From Halovulum dunhuangense (GTDB taxonomy: Bacteria; Pseudomonadota; Alphaproteobacteria; Rhodobacterales; Rhodobacteraceae): DNA of 64,000 bases. Below, in pieces: positions 49,776 to 60,001 of this stretch (within the stretch, counting starts at the first letter, position 1; the number at the start of each line of letters is the position of its first letter). The translations under genes were made by a program, and so were the position numbers. The stretch covers positions 558,001-622,000 of the forward strand of contig NZ_JABFBC010000001.1 of assembly GCF_013093415.1 (NCBI RefSeq), in the 5' to 3' direction. The notes under the pieces were generated by a model, which saw only the letters and a program-made list of their open reading frames with translations, was not told the origin of the DNA and made no database searches.

Positions 49776-51221
49776 ATGGCTCAACAGCGGATGCTTCGGT
49801 TCATCGATGTCGCGCGGGACATGCCGGACAAACGTCCGGCCGATGCGCGCCGTGCCGACTTTCACGAGATCTATGCCGAATACGCCGACGCCAAGGCGAA
49901 GGAGCAGGCCAGCCGCTGCTCGCAATGCGGCGTGCCCTATTGCCAGACCCATTGCCCGCTGCACAACAACATCCCCGACTGGCTGCGCCTGACCGCCGAG
50001 GGCCGCCTTCAGGAGGCCTATGAAATCAGCCAGGCCACCAACACCTTTCCTGAGATCTGCGGCCGCATCTGCCCCCAGGACCGCCTGTGCGAGGGCAACT
50101 GCGTGATCGAGCAGTCGGGCCATGGCACCGTAACCATCGGCGCGGTCGAGAAATACATCACCGACACCGCATGGGAAGAAGGCTGGGTCCAGCCGATCCG
50201 CCCCGCGCAGGAACGCCCGGAAAGCGTCGGCATCATCGGCGCCGGCCCCGGCGGTCTTGCCGCCGCCGACATGCTGCGCCGGCGCGGATTCCAGGTCACC
50301 GTCTATGACCGCTACGACCGCGCAGGCGGGCTGATGACCTATGGCATCCCCGGCTTCAAGCTGGAAAAGGACGTGGTCATGCGCCGCAACGCGCAGCTTG
50401 AGGAGGGCGGGATCGAACTGGTCCTGAACTGCAATGTCGGCGAGGACATCTCTTTCGAGGAGATCCGCGAGAAGCATGACGCCGTGCTGATCGCGACCGG
50501 CGTCTACAAGTCGCGCGAGCTGGGCGGGCCGGGCGCGGGCCTCAAGGGCATCGTGCGCGCGCTCGATTTCCTGACCGCCTCCAACCGCCGCGGCTTTGGC
50601 GACACCGTGCCCGAATTCGAGAGCGGCGAGCTGAACGCCGAAGGCAAGCGCGTCGTCGTGATCGGCGGCGGCGACACCGCCATGGACTGCGTGCGCACCG
50701 CCATCCGCGAGGGCGCGACCAGCGTCAAATGCCTGTATCGCCGCGACCGCGCGAACATGCCGGGCAGCCAGCGCGAGGTCGAGAACGCCGAGGAAGAGGG
50801 CGTCGAATTCGTCTGGCTGACCGCCCCCAAGGGATTCACCGGGTCCGATCACGTCACCGGCGTGCGCGTGTCGAAGATGCGCCTGGGCGCCCCCGACGCG
50901 ACCGGGCGCCAGTCCCCCGAGGAGATCGAGGGCGCGGACTACACCGAGGACGCCGACCTGGTGATCAAGGCGCTGGGCTTCGAGCCCGAGGACCTGCCGA
51001 AGCTGTGGGGCCAGCCGGGCCTGGAGGTGACGCGCTGGGGCACGATCAAGGCCGATTTCGCCAGCAAGCAGACGTCCATTCCGGGCGTGTTCGCGGTGGG
51101 CGACATCGTGCGCGGCGCATCGCTGGTGGTCTGGGCCATCCGCGACGGCCGCGACGCCGCCGAGGCGATCGCCGCGCATATCGATGCGCAGAAGAAGGGC
51201 GCCAGCGTGGCGGCGGAGTGA
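49776..51221 (+). CDS. gltD: Glutamate synthase small subunit GltD
   Basis: GltD supplies NADPH electrons to GltB for glutamate synthesis from glutamine and 2-oxoglutarate. The 481-residue protein has N-terminal Cys-rich motifs (CSQCGVPYCQTHCP and CGRICPQDRLCEGNC) for two [4Fe-4S] clusters, an FAD motif (GIIGAGPGGLAAADML) and an NADPH motif (VVVIGGGDTAMDCVRTA). The ATG at 49776 follows GGAGGAAAG. It precedes gltB with a small GFA gene inserted between. Confidence 0.96.
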   Translation: MAQQRMLRFIDVARDMPDKRPADARRADFHEIYAEYADAKAKEQASRCSQCGVPYCQTHCPLHNNIPDWLRLTAEGRLQEAYEISQATNTFPEICGRICPQDRLCEGNCVIEQSGHGTVTIGAVEKYITDTAWEEGWVQPIRPAQERPESVGIIGAGPGGLAAADMLRRRGFQVTVYDRYDRAGGLMTYGIPGFKLEKDVVMRRNAQLEEGGIELVLNCNVGEDISFEEIREKHDAVLIATGVYKSRELGGPGAGLKGIVRALDFLTASNRRGFGDTVPEFESGELNAEGKRVVVIGGGDTAMDCVRTAIREGATSVKCLYRRDRANMPGSQREVENAEEEGVEFVWLTAPKGFTGSDHVTGVRVSKMRLGAPDATGRQSPEEIEGADYTEDADLVIKALGFEPEDLPKLWGQPGLEVTRWGTIKADFASKQTSIPGVFAVGDIVRGASLVVWAIRDGRDAAEAIAAHIDAQKKGASVAAE

Positions 51222-51350
51222 GGCCGCCGCGGCGCGGTATGTTCGGCGTCGGGAACCCGTCTGGAAAGCGTATTGCGACAGAAACGCTCGGCCGGGTGAA
51301 CGCAGGATTAACGGGTCAGGACGCCTGACCGGAACTGGAGGGCGCGAGCC

Positions 51351-51791
51351 ATGAGCGAGAAGAGCGGGGGATGCCTGTGCGGCGCCGTGCGCTTCACCGC
51401 GCGCGACGTGCCCGCCCGGTTCGGGGTCTGCCATTGCCCGATGTGCCGGCGCTGGACCGGCTCTGCCCTGCTGGCGGTGACGCTGCCCGAGCGGAATGTG
51501 CGCTGGACCGGCGCCGAGCACATGGCCGAGCGGCAGACCACGTCCTTCGGGCGCCGGGGCTGGTGCCGCGAATGCGGTAGCGGGCTGTGGTTCAAGGTGA
51601 CCGCCGACAGCCCCTACAAGGGCGAGATCGACCTGCCCATCGGCCTGTTCGACGACCCCGACGGCTTTAACATGGCCAGCGAGATCTACATCGACCACAA
51701 GCCCGACAGCTATGATTTTGCCGGCGCGGGCCGGAAGCAGCTGACGCGGGCCGAGTGCGTCGCGATTTTCCCCCGTCTCGACGGGGAATGA
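51351..51791 (+). CDS. GFA family zinc-binding protein
   Basis: This 146-residue protein belongs to the GFA (glutathione-dependent formaldehyde-activating-like) fold with a structural and a second zinc site. The cysteines are in GGCLCGAVRF (residues 7-16), CHCPMCRRWTGS (27-38) and CRECGSGL (72-79), all conserved. The true substrate of most family members is unknown, so the name does not prove formaldehyde metabolism. It sits between gltD and gltB, 52 bases before the gltB ATG, and is probably cotranscribed with them. Confidence 0.88.
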   Translation: MSEKSGGCLCGAVRFTARDVPARFGVCHCPMCRRWTGSALLAVTLPERNVRWTGAEHMAERQTTSFGRRGWCRECGSGLWFKVTADSPYKGEIDLPIGLFDDPDGFNMASEIYIDHKPDSYDFAGAGRKQLTRAECVAIFPRLDGE

Positions 51792-51843
51792 TACCGTGTC
51801 AAACGACCAGCCATCGCCCCAGCCGGGCGAGAAGGAGCGCGCA

Positions 51844-54800
51844 ATGACCAATTTCGACGAAAGCTGGGCCGCCCGCCACGAGGAAGCGCGGAAGACGCTC
51901 GCGGAGACCGGGCTCTACCGCGAGGACGACGAACATTCGTCCTGCGGCGTGGGGCTCGTGGTGACGCTGGACGGCAAGCCGCGCCGCCAGGTGGTCGAGG
52001 CCGGGATCACCGCGCTGAAGGCGGTCTGGCACCGCGGCGCCGTGGATGCCGACGGCAAGACCGGCGACGGCGCCGGCATCCTGGTGCAGATCCCCCGCGC
52101 GTTCTTCCTGGACCAGGTCCGCCGCACCGGCCACGAGCCCGGCGACGAGCTGCTGGCCGTGGGCCAGGTGTTCCTGCCGCGCACCGATTTCGCCGCGCAG
52201 GAGACCTGCCGCACCATCGTGGAAACCGAAGTCCTGCGCATGGGCTACACCATCTACGGCTGGCGCCACGTCCCCGTGAAGGTCGAGGTGCTGGGCGAGA
52301 AGGCCAACGCCACCCGCCCCGAGATCGAGCAGATCCTGATCGCCAATTCCAAGGGCCTGTCGGAAGAGGCGTTCGAGCGCGAGCTTTACGTCATCCGCCG
52401 CCGCATCGAGAAGGCCGCCGCCGCGGCCCAGGTGCCCCAGCTTTACATCTGTTCGCTGTCCTGCCGTTCGATCATCTACAAGGGCATGATGCTGGCCGAG
52501 CAGGTCGCCGTGTTCTACCCCGACCTGATGGACGAGCGGTTCGAAAGCGCCTACGCCATCTATCACCAGCGCTATTCCACCAACACCTTTCCGCAGTGGT
52601 GGCTGGCCCAGCCGTTCCGCATGCTTGCCCATAACGGCGAGATCAACACCATCCGCGGCAACACCAACTGGATGAAGAGCCACGAGATCCGCATGGCCTC
52701 GGACGCGTTCGGCGAGTACCAGGAGGACATCAAGCCGATCATCGCGTCGGGTTCGTCGGATTCGGCCGCGCTGGACGCGGTGTTCGAGGTGATGGTCCGC
52801 GCCGGGCGTTCCGCGCCGATGGCCAAGACCATGCTGATCCCCGAGGCCTGGTCCAAGACCGCGACCGCCATGCCGGACGCCTGGGTGGACATGTACAACT
52901 ATTCCAACGCCGTGATGGAGCCCTGGGACGGGCCCGCGGCGCTGGCCATGACCGACGGCCGCTGGGTCTGCGGCGGGCTGGACCGCAACGGCCTGCGCCC
53001 GATGCGCTATGTCGTCACCGGCGACGGGCTGCTGATCGCCGGTTCCGAGGCGGGGATGGTGCCGGTCGAGGAGTCGAGCGTCCGCGAGAAGGGCGCGCTT
53101 GGCCCGGGCCAGATGATCGCCGTCGACATGGCGGAGGGCAAACTCTACCACGACACCGAGATCAAGGACCGGCTGGCCGCCAGCCAGCCCTTCGGCGAGT
53201 GGATCGCCAAGGTCGTGAACCTGAACCAGACGCTGTCGACCGTGGCCGAGAAGCCGCTTTTCACCGGCAACGAGCTGCGCAAGCGCCAGATCGCCGCCGG
53301 CTACTCCATCGAGGAGCTGGAGCAGGTGCTGGCGCCGATGGCAGAGGACGGCAAGGAAATGATCGCCTCGATGGGCGACGACACGCCGCCGGCGGTGCTG
53401 TCGCGGATCTACCGCCCGCTGAGCCACTATTTCCGCCAGAACTTCAGCCAGGTGACCAACCCGCCGATCGACAGCCTGCGGGAAAGCCGGGTGATGAGCC
53501 TGAAGACCCGTTTCGGCAACCTCAAGAACGTGCTGGACGAAAGCTCCAGCCAGACCGAAATCCTGGTGCTGGAAAGCCCCTTCATCGCCAACCAGGAATT
53601 CGCGGAGCTGATCCGCGTGTTCGGCGACCAGGTGGCGGTGATCGACTGCACCTTCCCCGCCGGTGCCGGGCCCGACGCCCTGCGCGAGGGGCTGGAGCGG
53701 ATCCGCGCCGAGGCCGAGGATGCCGTGCGGTCCGGGGCCGCCCACCTGGTGCTGACCGACGAGCACCAGGGCCCCGACAAGGTGGCGATGCCGATGATCC
53801 TTGCGGCCAGCGCGGTGCATTCGTCGCTGACGCGCAAGGGGCTGCGCACCTTCTGTTCGGTGAATGTCCGGTCCGCCGAGTGCATCGACCCGCATTACTT
53901 CGCGGTGCTGATCGGCTGCGGTGCGACCACCGTGAACGCCTATCTCGCGCAGGACAGCATCGCGGACCGCGTCGCCCGCGGGCTGATCGACGCCACCCTC
54001 GAGGAAGCGATGCAACGCTACCGCGAGGCGATCGACGCGGGGCTGCTGAAGATCATGTCCAAGATGGGCATTTCGGTGATCTCGTCCTATCGCGGCGGCC
54101 TCAACTTCGAGGCGGTGGGCCTGTCGCGCGCGATGGTGGCGGAATACTTCCCCGGCATGCACAGCCGCATTTCCGGCGTGGGCCTGCACGGCGTCCAGAT
54201 GAAGCTGGAGGAAGTGCACGCCCGCGGCTGGCGCGGCGGCAACGACGTGCTGCCGATCGGCGGCTTCTACAAGGCGCGCCGCTCGGGCGAGAAGCACGCC
54301 TGGGAAGCGCAGTCCATGCACATGCTGCAATCGGCCTGCGACCGCGCGTCGTATGACCTGTGGAAGCAGTATTCCGCCGCGATGCGGGCGAGCCCGCCGA
54401 TCCACCTGCGCGACCTCCTGGACTTCAAGCCGGGGCTGAAGCCGATCCCGGTCGAGGAAGTCGAGTCGATCACCGCGATCCGCAAGCGGTTCGTGACGCC
54501 CGGCATGTCCTTGGGCGCGCTGTCGCCCGAGGCGCACAAGACGCTGAACGTCGCGATGAACCGGATCGGCGCCAAGTCCGACTCGGGCGAGGGCGGCGAG
54601 GATCCGGCGCATTTCCACCCCGAACCCAACGGCGACAACCCGTCGGCCAAGATCAAGCAGGTCGCATCGGGCCGGTTCGGCGTGACCGCCGAATACCTCA
54701 ACCAGTGCGAGGAGCTGGAAATCAAGGTGGCCCAGGGCGCCAAGCCCGGCGAGGGCGGCCAGCTTCCCGGCATCAAGGTGACGGAACTGATCGCGCGGCT

Positions 54801-56379
54801 GCGGCATTCGACGCCGGGCGTGACGCTGATCAGCCCGCCGCCGCACCACGACATCTATTCGATCGAGGACCTGGCGCAGCTGATCTACGACCTCAAGCAG
54901 ATCAACCCGCGCGCCAAGGTCTGCGTCAAGCTGGTCAGCCAGTCCGGCGTCGGCACCATCGCCGCCGGCGTGGCCAAGGCCAAGGCCGACGTGATCCTGA
55001 TCTCGGGCCACAATGGCGGCACCGGGGCCAGCCCGGCGACCTCGATCAAGTATGCCGGCCTGCCGTGGGAAATGGGCATCACCGAGGCGCACCAGGTGCT
55101 TGCGCTGAACAACCTGCGCGACCGGGTGACGCTGCGCACCGATGGCGGCCTGCGCACGGGCCGCGACATCGTGATCGCCGCCATGATGGGCGCCGAGGAA
55201 TACGGCATCGGCACCGCGGCCCTGATCGCGATGGGCTGCATCATGGTCCGCCAGTGCCAGTCGAACACCTGCCCGGTGGGCGTCTGCACCCAGAAGGAAG
55301 AGCTGCGCGCCAAGTTCACCGGCACCGCGGACAAGGTGGTGAACCTGATCACCTTCTATGCGCAGGAGGTGCGCGAGGTGCTGGCCTCGATCGGGGCCCG
55401 CTCGCTGGACGAGGTGATCGGCCGCGCCGACCTGCTGACCCAGGTCAGCCGCGGGGCCGCGCATCTGGACGACCTGGACCTGAACCCGCTGCTCATCTCC
55501 ATCGATGCGGAACAGGAAGTGGTCTATGACCGCAACAAGCCGCGCCAGGACGTGCCCGACACGCTGGACGCCCAGATCGTCGAGGACGCGCAGCCCTTCT
55601 TCAAGGATGGCGAGAAGATGCAGCTGTCCTACTCGGTGCAGAACACCCACCGCACCGTGGGCACGCGCGTGTCGAGCCACATCGTCAAGCGCTTCGGGAT
55701 GCGCAACGCGCTTCAGCCCGATCACCTGACGATCAAGCTGTCGGGCTCGGCCGGCCAGTCGCTGGGCGCCTTTGGCGCGCCGGGTCTGAAGATCGAGGTC
55801 CATGGCGACGCCAACGACTATGTCGGCAAGGGCCTGTCGGGCGCGACCGTGGTGGTCCGTCCGGCCCTGGCAAGCCCGCTGAAGGCAGAGGACAACACCA
55901 TCATCGGCAACACCGTCCTTTACGGTGCGACCGACGGCTACCTGTTCGCCAACGGCCGCGCGGGCGAACGCTTCTGCGTCCGCAACTCCGGCGCGCAGGT
56001 GGTGATCGAGGGCTGCGGCTCCAACGGGTGCGAGTACATGACCGGCGGTGTCGCGGTGATCCTGGGGTCGATCGGCGACAATTTCGGCGCCGGCATGACG
56101 GGGGGCATGGCCTTCCTCTACGATCCCGAGGGCGAGGCGATGCCGCGGCTGAACGACGACACGATCCTTGCCCAGCCGGTGCGCGCCGCCCATTGGGAAG
56201 GCGTGCTGCGCGGGCTGATCGAGCGGCACCTGGCCGAGACCGGAAGCCAGCGCGCGACCGAGATCCTGCGCCACTGGGACCAGGCGCTGCCCGCCTTCGT
56301 CCAGATCTGCCCGAAGGAGATGGTCAACCGGCTGGAGCATCCGCTGTCGGACGAGGCCAGGGCGATCCCCGCCGAATAA
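51844..56379 (+). CDS. gltB: Glutamate synthase large subunit GltB
   Basis: GltB carries glutaminase and glutamate synthase activities. The 1511-residue protein has a short propeptide before the nucleophile Cys34 (SSCGVG), an N-terminal class II amidotransferase domain (to about 430), a central domain, the FMN-binding synthase domain with SGHNGGTGASPATSIKYAG and the Cys-rich 3Fe-4S site (MGCIMVRQCQSNTCPVGVCTQ, about residues 1136-1156), and a C-terminal GXGXG beta-helix domain. The ATG at 51844 follows AAGGAG; an in-frame GTG at 51796 is less likely. Confidence 0.96.
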   Translation: MTNFDESWAARHEEARKTLAETGLYREDDEHSSCGVGLVVTLDGKPRRQVVEAGITALKAVWHRGAVDADGKTGDGAGILVQIPRAFFLDQVRRTGHEPGDELLAVGQVFLPRTDFAAQETCRTIVETEVLRMGYTIYGWRHVPVKVEVLGEKANATRPEIEQILIANSKGLSEEAFERELYVIRRRIEKAAAAAQVPQLYICSLSCRSIIYKGMMLAEQVAVFYPDLMDERFESAYAIYHQRYSTNTFPQWWLAQPFRMLAHNGEINTIRGNTNWMKSHEIRMASDAFGEYQEDIKPIIASGSSDSAALDAVFEVMVRAGRSAPMAKTMLIPEAWSKTATAMPDAWVDMYNYSNAVMEPWDGPAALAMTDGRWVCGGLDRNGLRPMRYVVTGDGLLIAGSEAGMVPVEESSVREKGALGPGQMIAVDMAEGKLYHDTEIKDRLAASQPFGEWIAKVVNLNQTLSTVAEKPLFTGNELRKRQIAAGYSIEELEQVLAPMAEDGKEMIASMGDDTPPAVLSRIYRPLSHYFRQNFSQVTNPPIDSLRESRVMSLKTRFGNLKNVLDESSSQTEILVLESPFIANQEFAELIRVFGDQVAVIDCTFPAGAGPDALREGLERIRAEAEDAVRSGAAHLVLTDEHQGPDKVAMPMILAASAVHSSLTRKGLRTFCSVNVRSAECIDPHYFAVLIGCGATTVNAYLAQDSIADRVARGLIDATLEEAMQRYREAIDAGLLKIMSKMGISVISSYRGGLNFEAVGLSRAMVAEYFPGMHSRISGVGLHGVQMKLEEVHARGWRGGNDVLPIGGFYKARRSGEKHAWEAQSMHMLQSACDRASYDLWKQYSAAMRASPPIHLRDLLDFKPGLKPIPVEEVESITAIRKRFVTPGMSLGALSPEAHKTLNVAMNRIGAKSDSGEGGEDPAHFHPEPNGDNPSAKIKQVASGRFGVTAEYLNQCEELEIKVAQGAKPGEGGQLPGIKVTELIARLRHSTPGVTLISPPPHHDIYSIEDLAQLIYDLKQINPRAKVCVKLVSQSGVGTIAAGVAKAKADVILISGHNGGTGASPATSIKYAGLPWEMGITEAHQVLALNNLRDRVTLRTDGGLRTGRDIVIAAMMGAEEYGIGTAALIAMGCIMVRQCQSNTCPVGVCTQKEELRAKFTGTADKVVNLITFYAQEVREVLASIGARSLDEVIGRADLLTQVSRGAAHLDDLDLNPLLISIDAEQEVVYDRNKPRQDVPDTLDAQIVEDAQPFFKDGEKMQLSYSVQNTHRTVGTRVSSHIVKRFGMRNALQPDHLTIKLSGSAGQSLGAFGAPGLKIEVHGDANDYVGKGLSGATVVVRPALASPLKAEDNTIIGNTVLYGATDGYLFANGRAGERFCVRNSGAQVVIEGCGSNGCEYMTGGVAVILGSIGDNFGAGMTGGMAFLYDPEGEAMPRLNDDTILAQPVRAAHWEGVLRGLIERHLAETGSQRATEILRHWDQALPAFVQICPKEMVNRLEHPLSDEARAIPAE

Positions 56380-56414
56380 GGCGCGGCCGTCACGGGTTCG
56401 TCACGGGGCTTTCG

Positions 56415-56448
56415 GGGCCGGGCGGGGGAAACCCTGCCCGGCCCGTTT
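56415..56448 (+). terminator. Probable terminator after gltB
   Basis: GGGCCGGGC (56415-56423) pairs with GCCCGGCCC (56436-56444) as a nine-base-pair stem, followed by GTTTCG, a weak T tract. It lies 36 bases after the gltB stop. Confidence 0.7.
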
Positions 56449-56538
56449 CGTCCGGCGGGGGGCAGACGCCTTGCCCACGGGTGCCGGCGGCAGTTTTCGA
56501 CGCATCGGTTTACCGTTTCTTCAGCCCTTGCGCCCGAA

Positions 56539-57339
56539 ATGGACCCGTCACCAGCACAGGGCCAGGACATGCGCGACCCCTACATCTTCAGCCGGATGCA
56601 CCGCATTCCCGGCTATCTCGATCCCGGCGACGCGCTGATCCTGCGCGCCCTTCTCGGCCATCAGAACGCCAGCGGCTACCGCGGCGGGGCGGCGGAAATC
56701 GGCATCTACTACGGCCGCTCCTTCTTCCTGATCGAGCGCCAGCTGCGCACCGACGAACGCGCGCTCGCCATCGACCTGTTCGATGCGGGCGACCAGAAGT
56801 CCGGGCGCAAGCGACTGGAATCCTTTACGGAAAGGGCGCGCGACATGGGCTGTGTGCTGTCCGAGGGCCAGGTGATCCGCGCCGACAGCCGGACGCTTGC
56901 GCCCGAGGACATCATCGCCCGGATCGGCCGCGTGCGGATGTTCTCGATCGACGGCGGGCACGGGCTTGCCCATGTCCGCGCCGACGCGGATCTTGCCGCC
57001 GCCACCCTGTCGCCCGAGGGGGTGATCGTCTTCGACGATTTCTGCAACCCCGAATGGCCCGAGGTGACGGCCGCCATCCTCGATTTCCTGCGCGCCAACT
57101 GGGACCGGCTGCGCCCCTTCGCCGTCAGCCAGAAGAAACTCTATATCGCACATACCGGCATCGGCGCCGAGTATGGCGCCGCGCTCGACCGTGCCGAAGG
57201 CCTGCGCCGGCTGCCCCGCGCGCCGGTGAACCTGTTCGGCCATACCGCGCTGCGCGTGAGCCACCGGCTCTGGCAGCGCATCGGCTACGAAATCCTCTGC
57301 CGCATGGGATTGGGACGGATGAGCGCGATGCTCTATTGA
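56539..57339 (+). CDS. Class I SAM-dependent methyltransferase-like protein
   Basis: This 266-residue protein has the pattern of the Methyltransf_24-type class I fold: AEIGIYYGRSFFLIERQL (motif I region, residues about 52-69), AIDLFDAGDQ, FSIDGGHGLAHVRADADLAAATL and GVIVFDDFCNPEWPEV. The IDGGH...ADAD and FDDF features are common in sugar or polysaccharide-related methyltransferases. The start may instead be the ATG at 56569. It stands alone between gltB and mtgA, so context does not reveal the substrate. Confidence 0.8.
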   Translation: MDPSPAQGQDMRDPYIFSRMHRIPGYLDPGDALILRALLGHQNASGYRGGAAEIGIYYGRSFFLIERQLRTDERALAIDLFDAGDQKSGRKRLESFTERARDMGCVLSEGQVIRADSRTLAPEDIIARIGRVRMFSIDGGHGLAHVRADADLAAATLSPEGVIVFDDFCNPEWPEVTAAILDFLRANWDRLRPFAVSQKKLYIAHTGIGAEYGAALDRAEGLRRLPRAPVNLFGHTALRVSHRLWQRIGYEILCRMGLGRMSAMLY

Positions 57340-57554
57340 CGAAGGCTTCCCTGGTGCGCGCGCGCCGGGTGCTGGTGGGGCGCCTTTCGGCGACGCCGTG
57401 GCCCGGCTGCGCGGCCTGACCGTCACACAAAGCGCCAGCGTCGTCGCGCCGGAGCGCGATGAAACCGTTGCGCCCGGGCTGGCGTGATGCCACATGGGGC
57501 CTGTTCCGAAGCCCGAAAGCCCCGCCCGATGCCCCAGACCACCGCCTTGCCGGC
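57340..57554. other. Intergenic region before mtgA, no gene
   Basis: No convincing coding frame, repeat or terminator was seen in these 215 bases. An upstream in-frame ATG at 57459 could extend mtgA by 32 residues. Confidence 0.5.
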
Positions 57555-58220
57555 ATGAAGCCCCTGCGCCTGATGCGCCGGCTGCTTCGACGGTCGGCGA
57601 AGCCGGTGGCGATCGGGCTTGCGGCCGTTGTGGCGCTTGTCCTGATCCTGCGTTTCGTGCCCCCGGTAACCAATCTCTACCAGCTTTCGGAAAGCTGGCG
57701 GCTGGGCGGGATCGAGCGGGACTGGGTCGCGCTGCGCAGCCTGCCGTCGCATGTGCCGCTCAGCGCGGCGGCGGCGGAGGATGCGAATTTCTGCGTGCAC
57801 TGGGGCTTTGACCTGGACGCGATCCGCACCGCGGTGGCCGGCGGCGCGCGGCGGGGTGCCTCGACCGTCAGCCAGCAGACGGCGAAGAACGTGTTTCTCT
57901 GGCAGGACCGGTCCTGGGTCCGCAAGGGGCTGGAGGTGGGTTTCACCGTCCTGATCGAGGCGCTCTGGTCCAAGCGCCGGATCATGGAGGTCTATCTGAA
58001 CGTGGCCGAATTCGACGAGGGCGTGTTCGGGATCGAGGCCGCCGCCCGGCATTACTACGGCGTTGCGGCCGCCGATCTGAGCCGGGCGCAGGCCGCGCGG
58101 CTGATGGCGGTGCTGCCCGACCCAAAGCGCCGCAGCCCCGCCGCCTCGGGCCGGTCGCGCCAGATCGCGCAGGGGGCCGACACGCTGGCGGTGGACGGGC
58201 GCGGCTTCTGCCTGCTCTGA
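57555..58220 (+). CDS. mtgA: Monofunctional peptidoglycan glycosyltransferase MtgA
   Basis: MtgA polymerises lipid II into glycan strands at the membrane. The 221-residue GT51 protein has one N-terminal helix (about residues 16-36), the catalytic Glu motif (AAEDANFCVHWGFD), and GASTVSQQTAKNVFLW plus RRIMEVYLNVAEF, the standard GT51 motifs. The ATG at 57555 was chosen because it gives a normal N-terminal anchor. Confidence 0.93.
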   Translation: MKPLRLMRRLLRRSAKPVAIGLAAVVALVLILRFVPPVTNLYQLSESWRLGGIERDWVALRSLPSHVPLSAAAAEDANFCVHWGFDLDAIRTAVAGGARRGASTVSQQTAKNVFLWQDRSWVRKGLEVGFTVLIEALWSKRRIMEVYLNVAEFDEGVFGIEAAARHYYGVAAADLSRAQAARLMAVLPDPKRRSPAASGRSRQIAQGADTLAVDGRGFCLL

Positions 58221-58290
58221 GGCTGGCACAATAGCGCCGGCGGCCGCGCACCCCGTTGCAAGAGCCGCGCGCGCAAGGCATTAGAGTGCG

Positions 58291-58956
58291 ATGCGACGCC
58301 TTTATCATCAGCCCCTGTCCCCGTTCTGCCGCAAGATCCGCCTGGTTCTTGCCGAGAAGAAGATCGAGGTCGAACTGGTCGAGGAAAAGCCCTGGGAGCG
58401 GCGGCTCGACTTCCTGCGGCTGAACCCCAGCGGCAAGGTGCCGGTGCTGCGGATCGACGGGCTGGTGCTGGCCGAAAGCGGGGCGATCTTCGAATATCTC
58501 GAGGAGGTCTACCAGACGGCGCAACTGCTGCCCGACACCCCCGCCGAACGCGCCGAGGCGCGCAGGCTGGCGGCGTGGTTCGACGACAAGTTCCACCACG
58601 AGGTGACGGTCAACCTGCTTTACGAGCGGGTGAACAAGCGGCTGGCCCGGTCGGGCTATCCCGAAAGCGCCCGGATCAAGGAGGGCGCGAGGAACATCAA
58701 GTACCACCTCGACTACATCGGCTGGCTGATGGAGGGGCGGCGCTGGCTTGCGGGCGACCAGCTGTCGATCGCGGATTTCGCGGCGGCAGCCCAGCTGTCC
58801 TGTCTCGATTACATCGGCGACGTGGACTGGTCGCGCAGCCCGGCGCTGAAGGAGTGGTACGCCAAGGTGAAGTCGCGCCCGGCCTTCCGGTCCTTGCTGG
58901 CCGACCTGATCCCCGGCTTCACGCCGCCGCAGCACTACGCCGACCTGGATTTCTGA
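58291..58956 (+). CDS. Glutathione S-transferase family protein
   Basis: This 221-residue protein has an N-terminal thioredoxin-like domain ([36 protein letters not shown]) and a helical C-terminal domain (YLDWL-like [18 protein letters not shown] region around residue 155). The ESGAI glutathione-binding turn is present. The substrate is unknown. One base separates it from queG, so the two are probably cotranscribed. Confidence 0.9.
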   Translation: MRRLYHQPLSPFCRKIRLVLAEKKIEVELVEEKPWERRLDFLRLNPSGKVPVLRIDGLVLAESGAIFEYLEEVYQTAQLLPDTPAERAEARRLAAWFDDKFHHEVTVNLLYERVNKRLARSGYPESARIKEGARNIKYHLDYIGWLMEGRRWLAGDQLSIADFAAAAQLSCLDYIGDVDWSRSPALKEWYAKVKSRPAFRSLLADLIPGFTPPQHYADLDF

Positions 58957-58957
58957 G

Positions 58958-60001
58958 ATGAGCCCGGATCCCGCCCGGCTGCGCGACGCCCTGAAGGCGC
59001 GGGCAGAGGCGGAGGGCTTCGCCGCCTGCGGCATCTGCCGGCCCGACGCGATCCCGCAGGCGCCCGAACGCCTGCGCGCCTTTCTTGCGGCGGGGCATCA
59101 TGGCCAGATGGGCTGGATGGCCGAGCGGGCGCACTGGCGCGGCGATCCCGCGGCGCTGTGGCCCGCGGCGCGGTCGGTCATCATGCTGGCCGAGCCCTAT
59201 ACGCCGCCCGGCGATCCGCTGGCGCTGCTCGACCATCCCGAGCGCGGCAATGTGTCGGTCTATGCGCGGGGGCGGGACTATCACGACCTGGTCAAGAAGC
59301 GGCTCAAGCGGCTGGGGCGCTGGCTGGTCGAGGAAAGCGGCGCCGAGATCAAGGTCTTCGTGGACACCGCCCCGGTGATGGAAAAGCCGCTGGCGCAGGC
59401 GGCGGGGATCGGCTGGCAGGGCAAGCACACGAACCTTCTGTCGCGCCGGCTGGGCAACTGGTTCTTCCTTGGCGCGATCTTCACCACGCTGGAGCTGCCC
59501 GTCGATCCGCCCGAGGTGGACCATTGCGGCAGCTGCACCGCCTGCCTGGATGTCTGCCCGACCAAGGCATTCCCGGCGCCCTTCCGGCTGGATGCGCGGC
59601 GCTGCATCTCGTACCTCACGATCGAGCATGACGGCCCGGTGGACGAGGAGCTGCGCGCCGGCATCGGCAACCGGATCTATGGCTGCGACGACTGCCTTGC
59701 GGTCTGCCCCTGGAACAAGTTCGCGGTTCAGGCGCGCGAGGCCGGCTACTGGGCGCGGGCGGAATTGCAGGCGCCCCGGCTCGACACGCTGGCGGGGCTG
59801 TCGGATGCGGATTTCAGGACCGTGTTCAGCGGCTCTCCGATCAAGCGGATCGGGCGCAACCGCTTCATCCGCAACGTGCTATACGCCATCGGCAATTCCG
59901 GCCGGCCGGACCTGGCGCAGGCGGCGCGTCCGCATCTGGGCGACCCGGATGCGACGGTGCGCGATGCCGCCGAATGGGCGCTGGCAAGGCTTGGCGCCTA
60001 A
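58958..60001 (+). CDS. queG: Epoxyqueuosine reductase QueG
   Basis: QueG reduces epoxyqueuosine to queuosine in tRNA using cobalamin and two [4Fe-4S] clusters. The 347-residue protein has the two cluster motifs ([16 protein letters not shown] and [14 protein letters not shown], about residues 189-204 and 244-257) and the N-terminal cobalamin-dependent fold ([15 protein letters not shown]). Its stop overlaps the opposing TPR gene stop by three bases. Confidence 0.95.
   Translation: MSPDPARLRDALKARAEAEGFAACGICRPDAIPQAPERLRAFLAAGHHGQMGWMAERAHWRGDPAALWPAARSVIMLAEPYTPPGDPLALLDHPERGNVSVYARGRDYHDLVKKRLKRLGRWLVEESGAEIKVFVDTAPVMEKPLAQAAGIGWQGKHTNLLSRRLGNWFFLGAIFTTLELPVDPPEVDHCGSCTACLDVCPTKAFPAPFRLDARRCISYLTIEHDGPVDEELRAGIGNRIYGCDDCLAVCPWNKFAVQAREAGYWARAELQAPRLDTLAGLSDADFRTVFSGSPIKRIGRNRFIRNVLYAIGNSGRPDLAQAARPHLGDPDATVRDAAEWALARLGA

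Noticed and set aside
51799-56340. Open frame of about 1,513 codons on the - strand across gltB
   Set aside because: It is a GC-rich shadow of gltB; gltB has intact motifs and a normal length.
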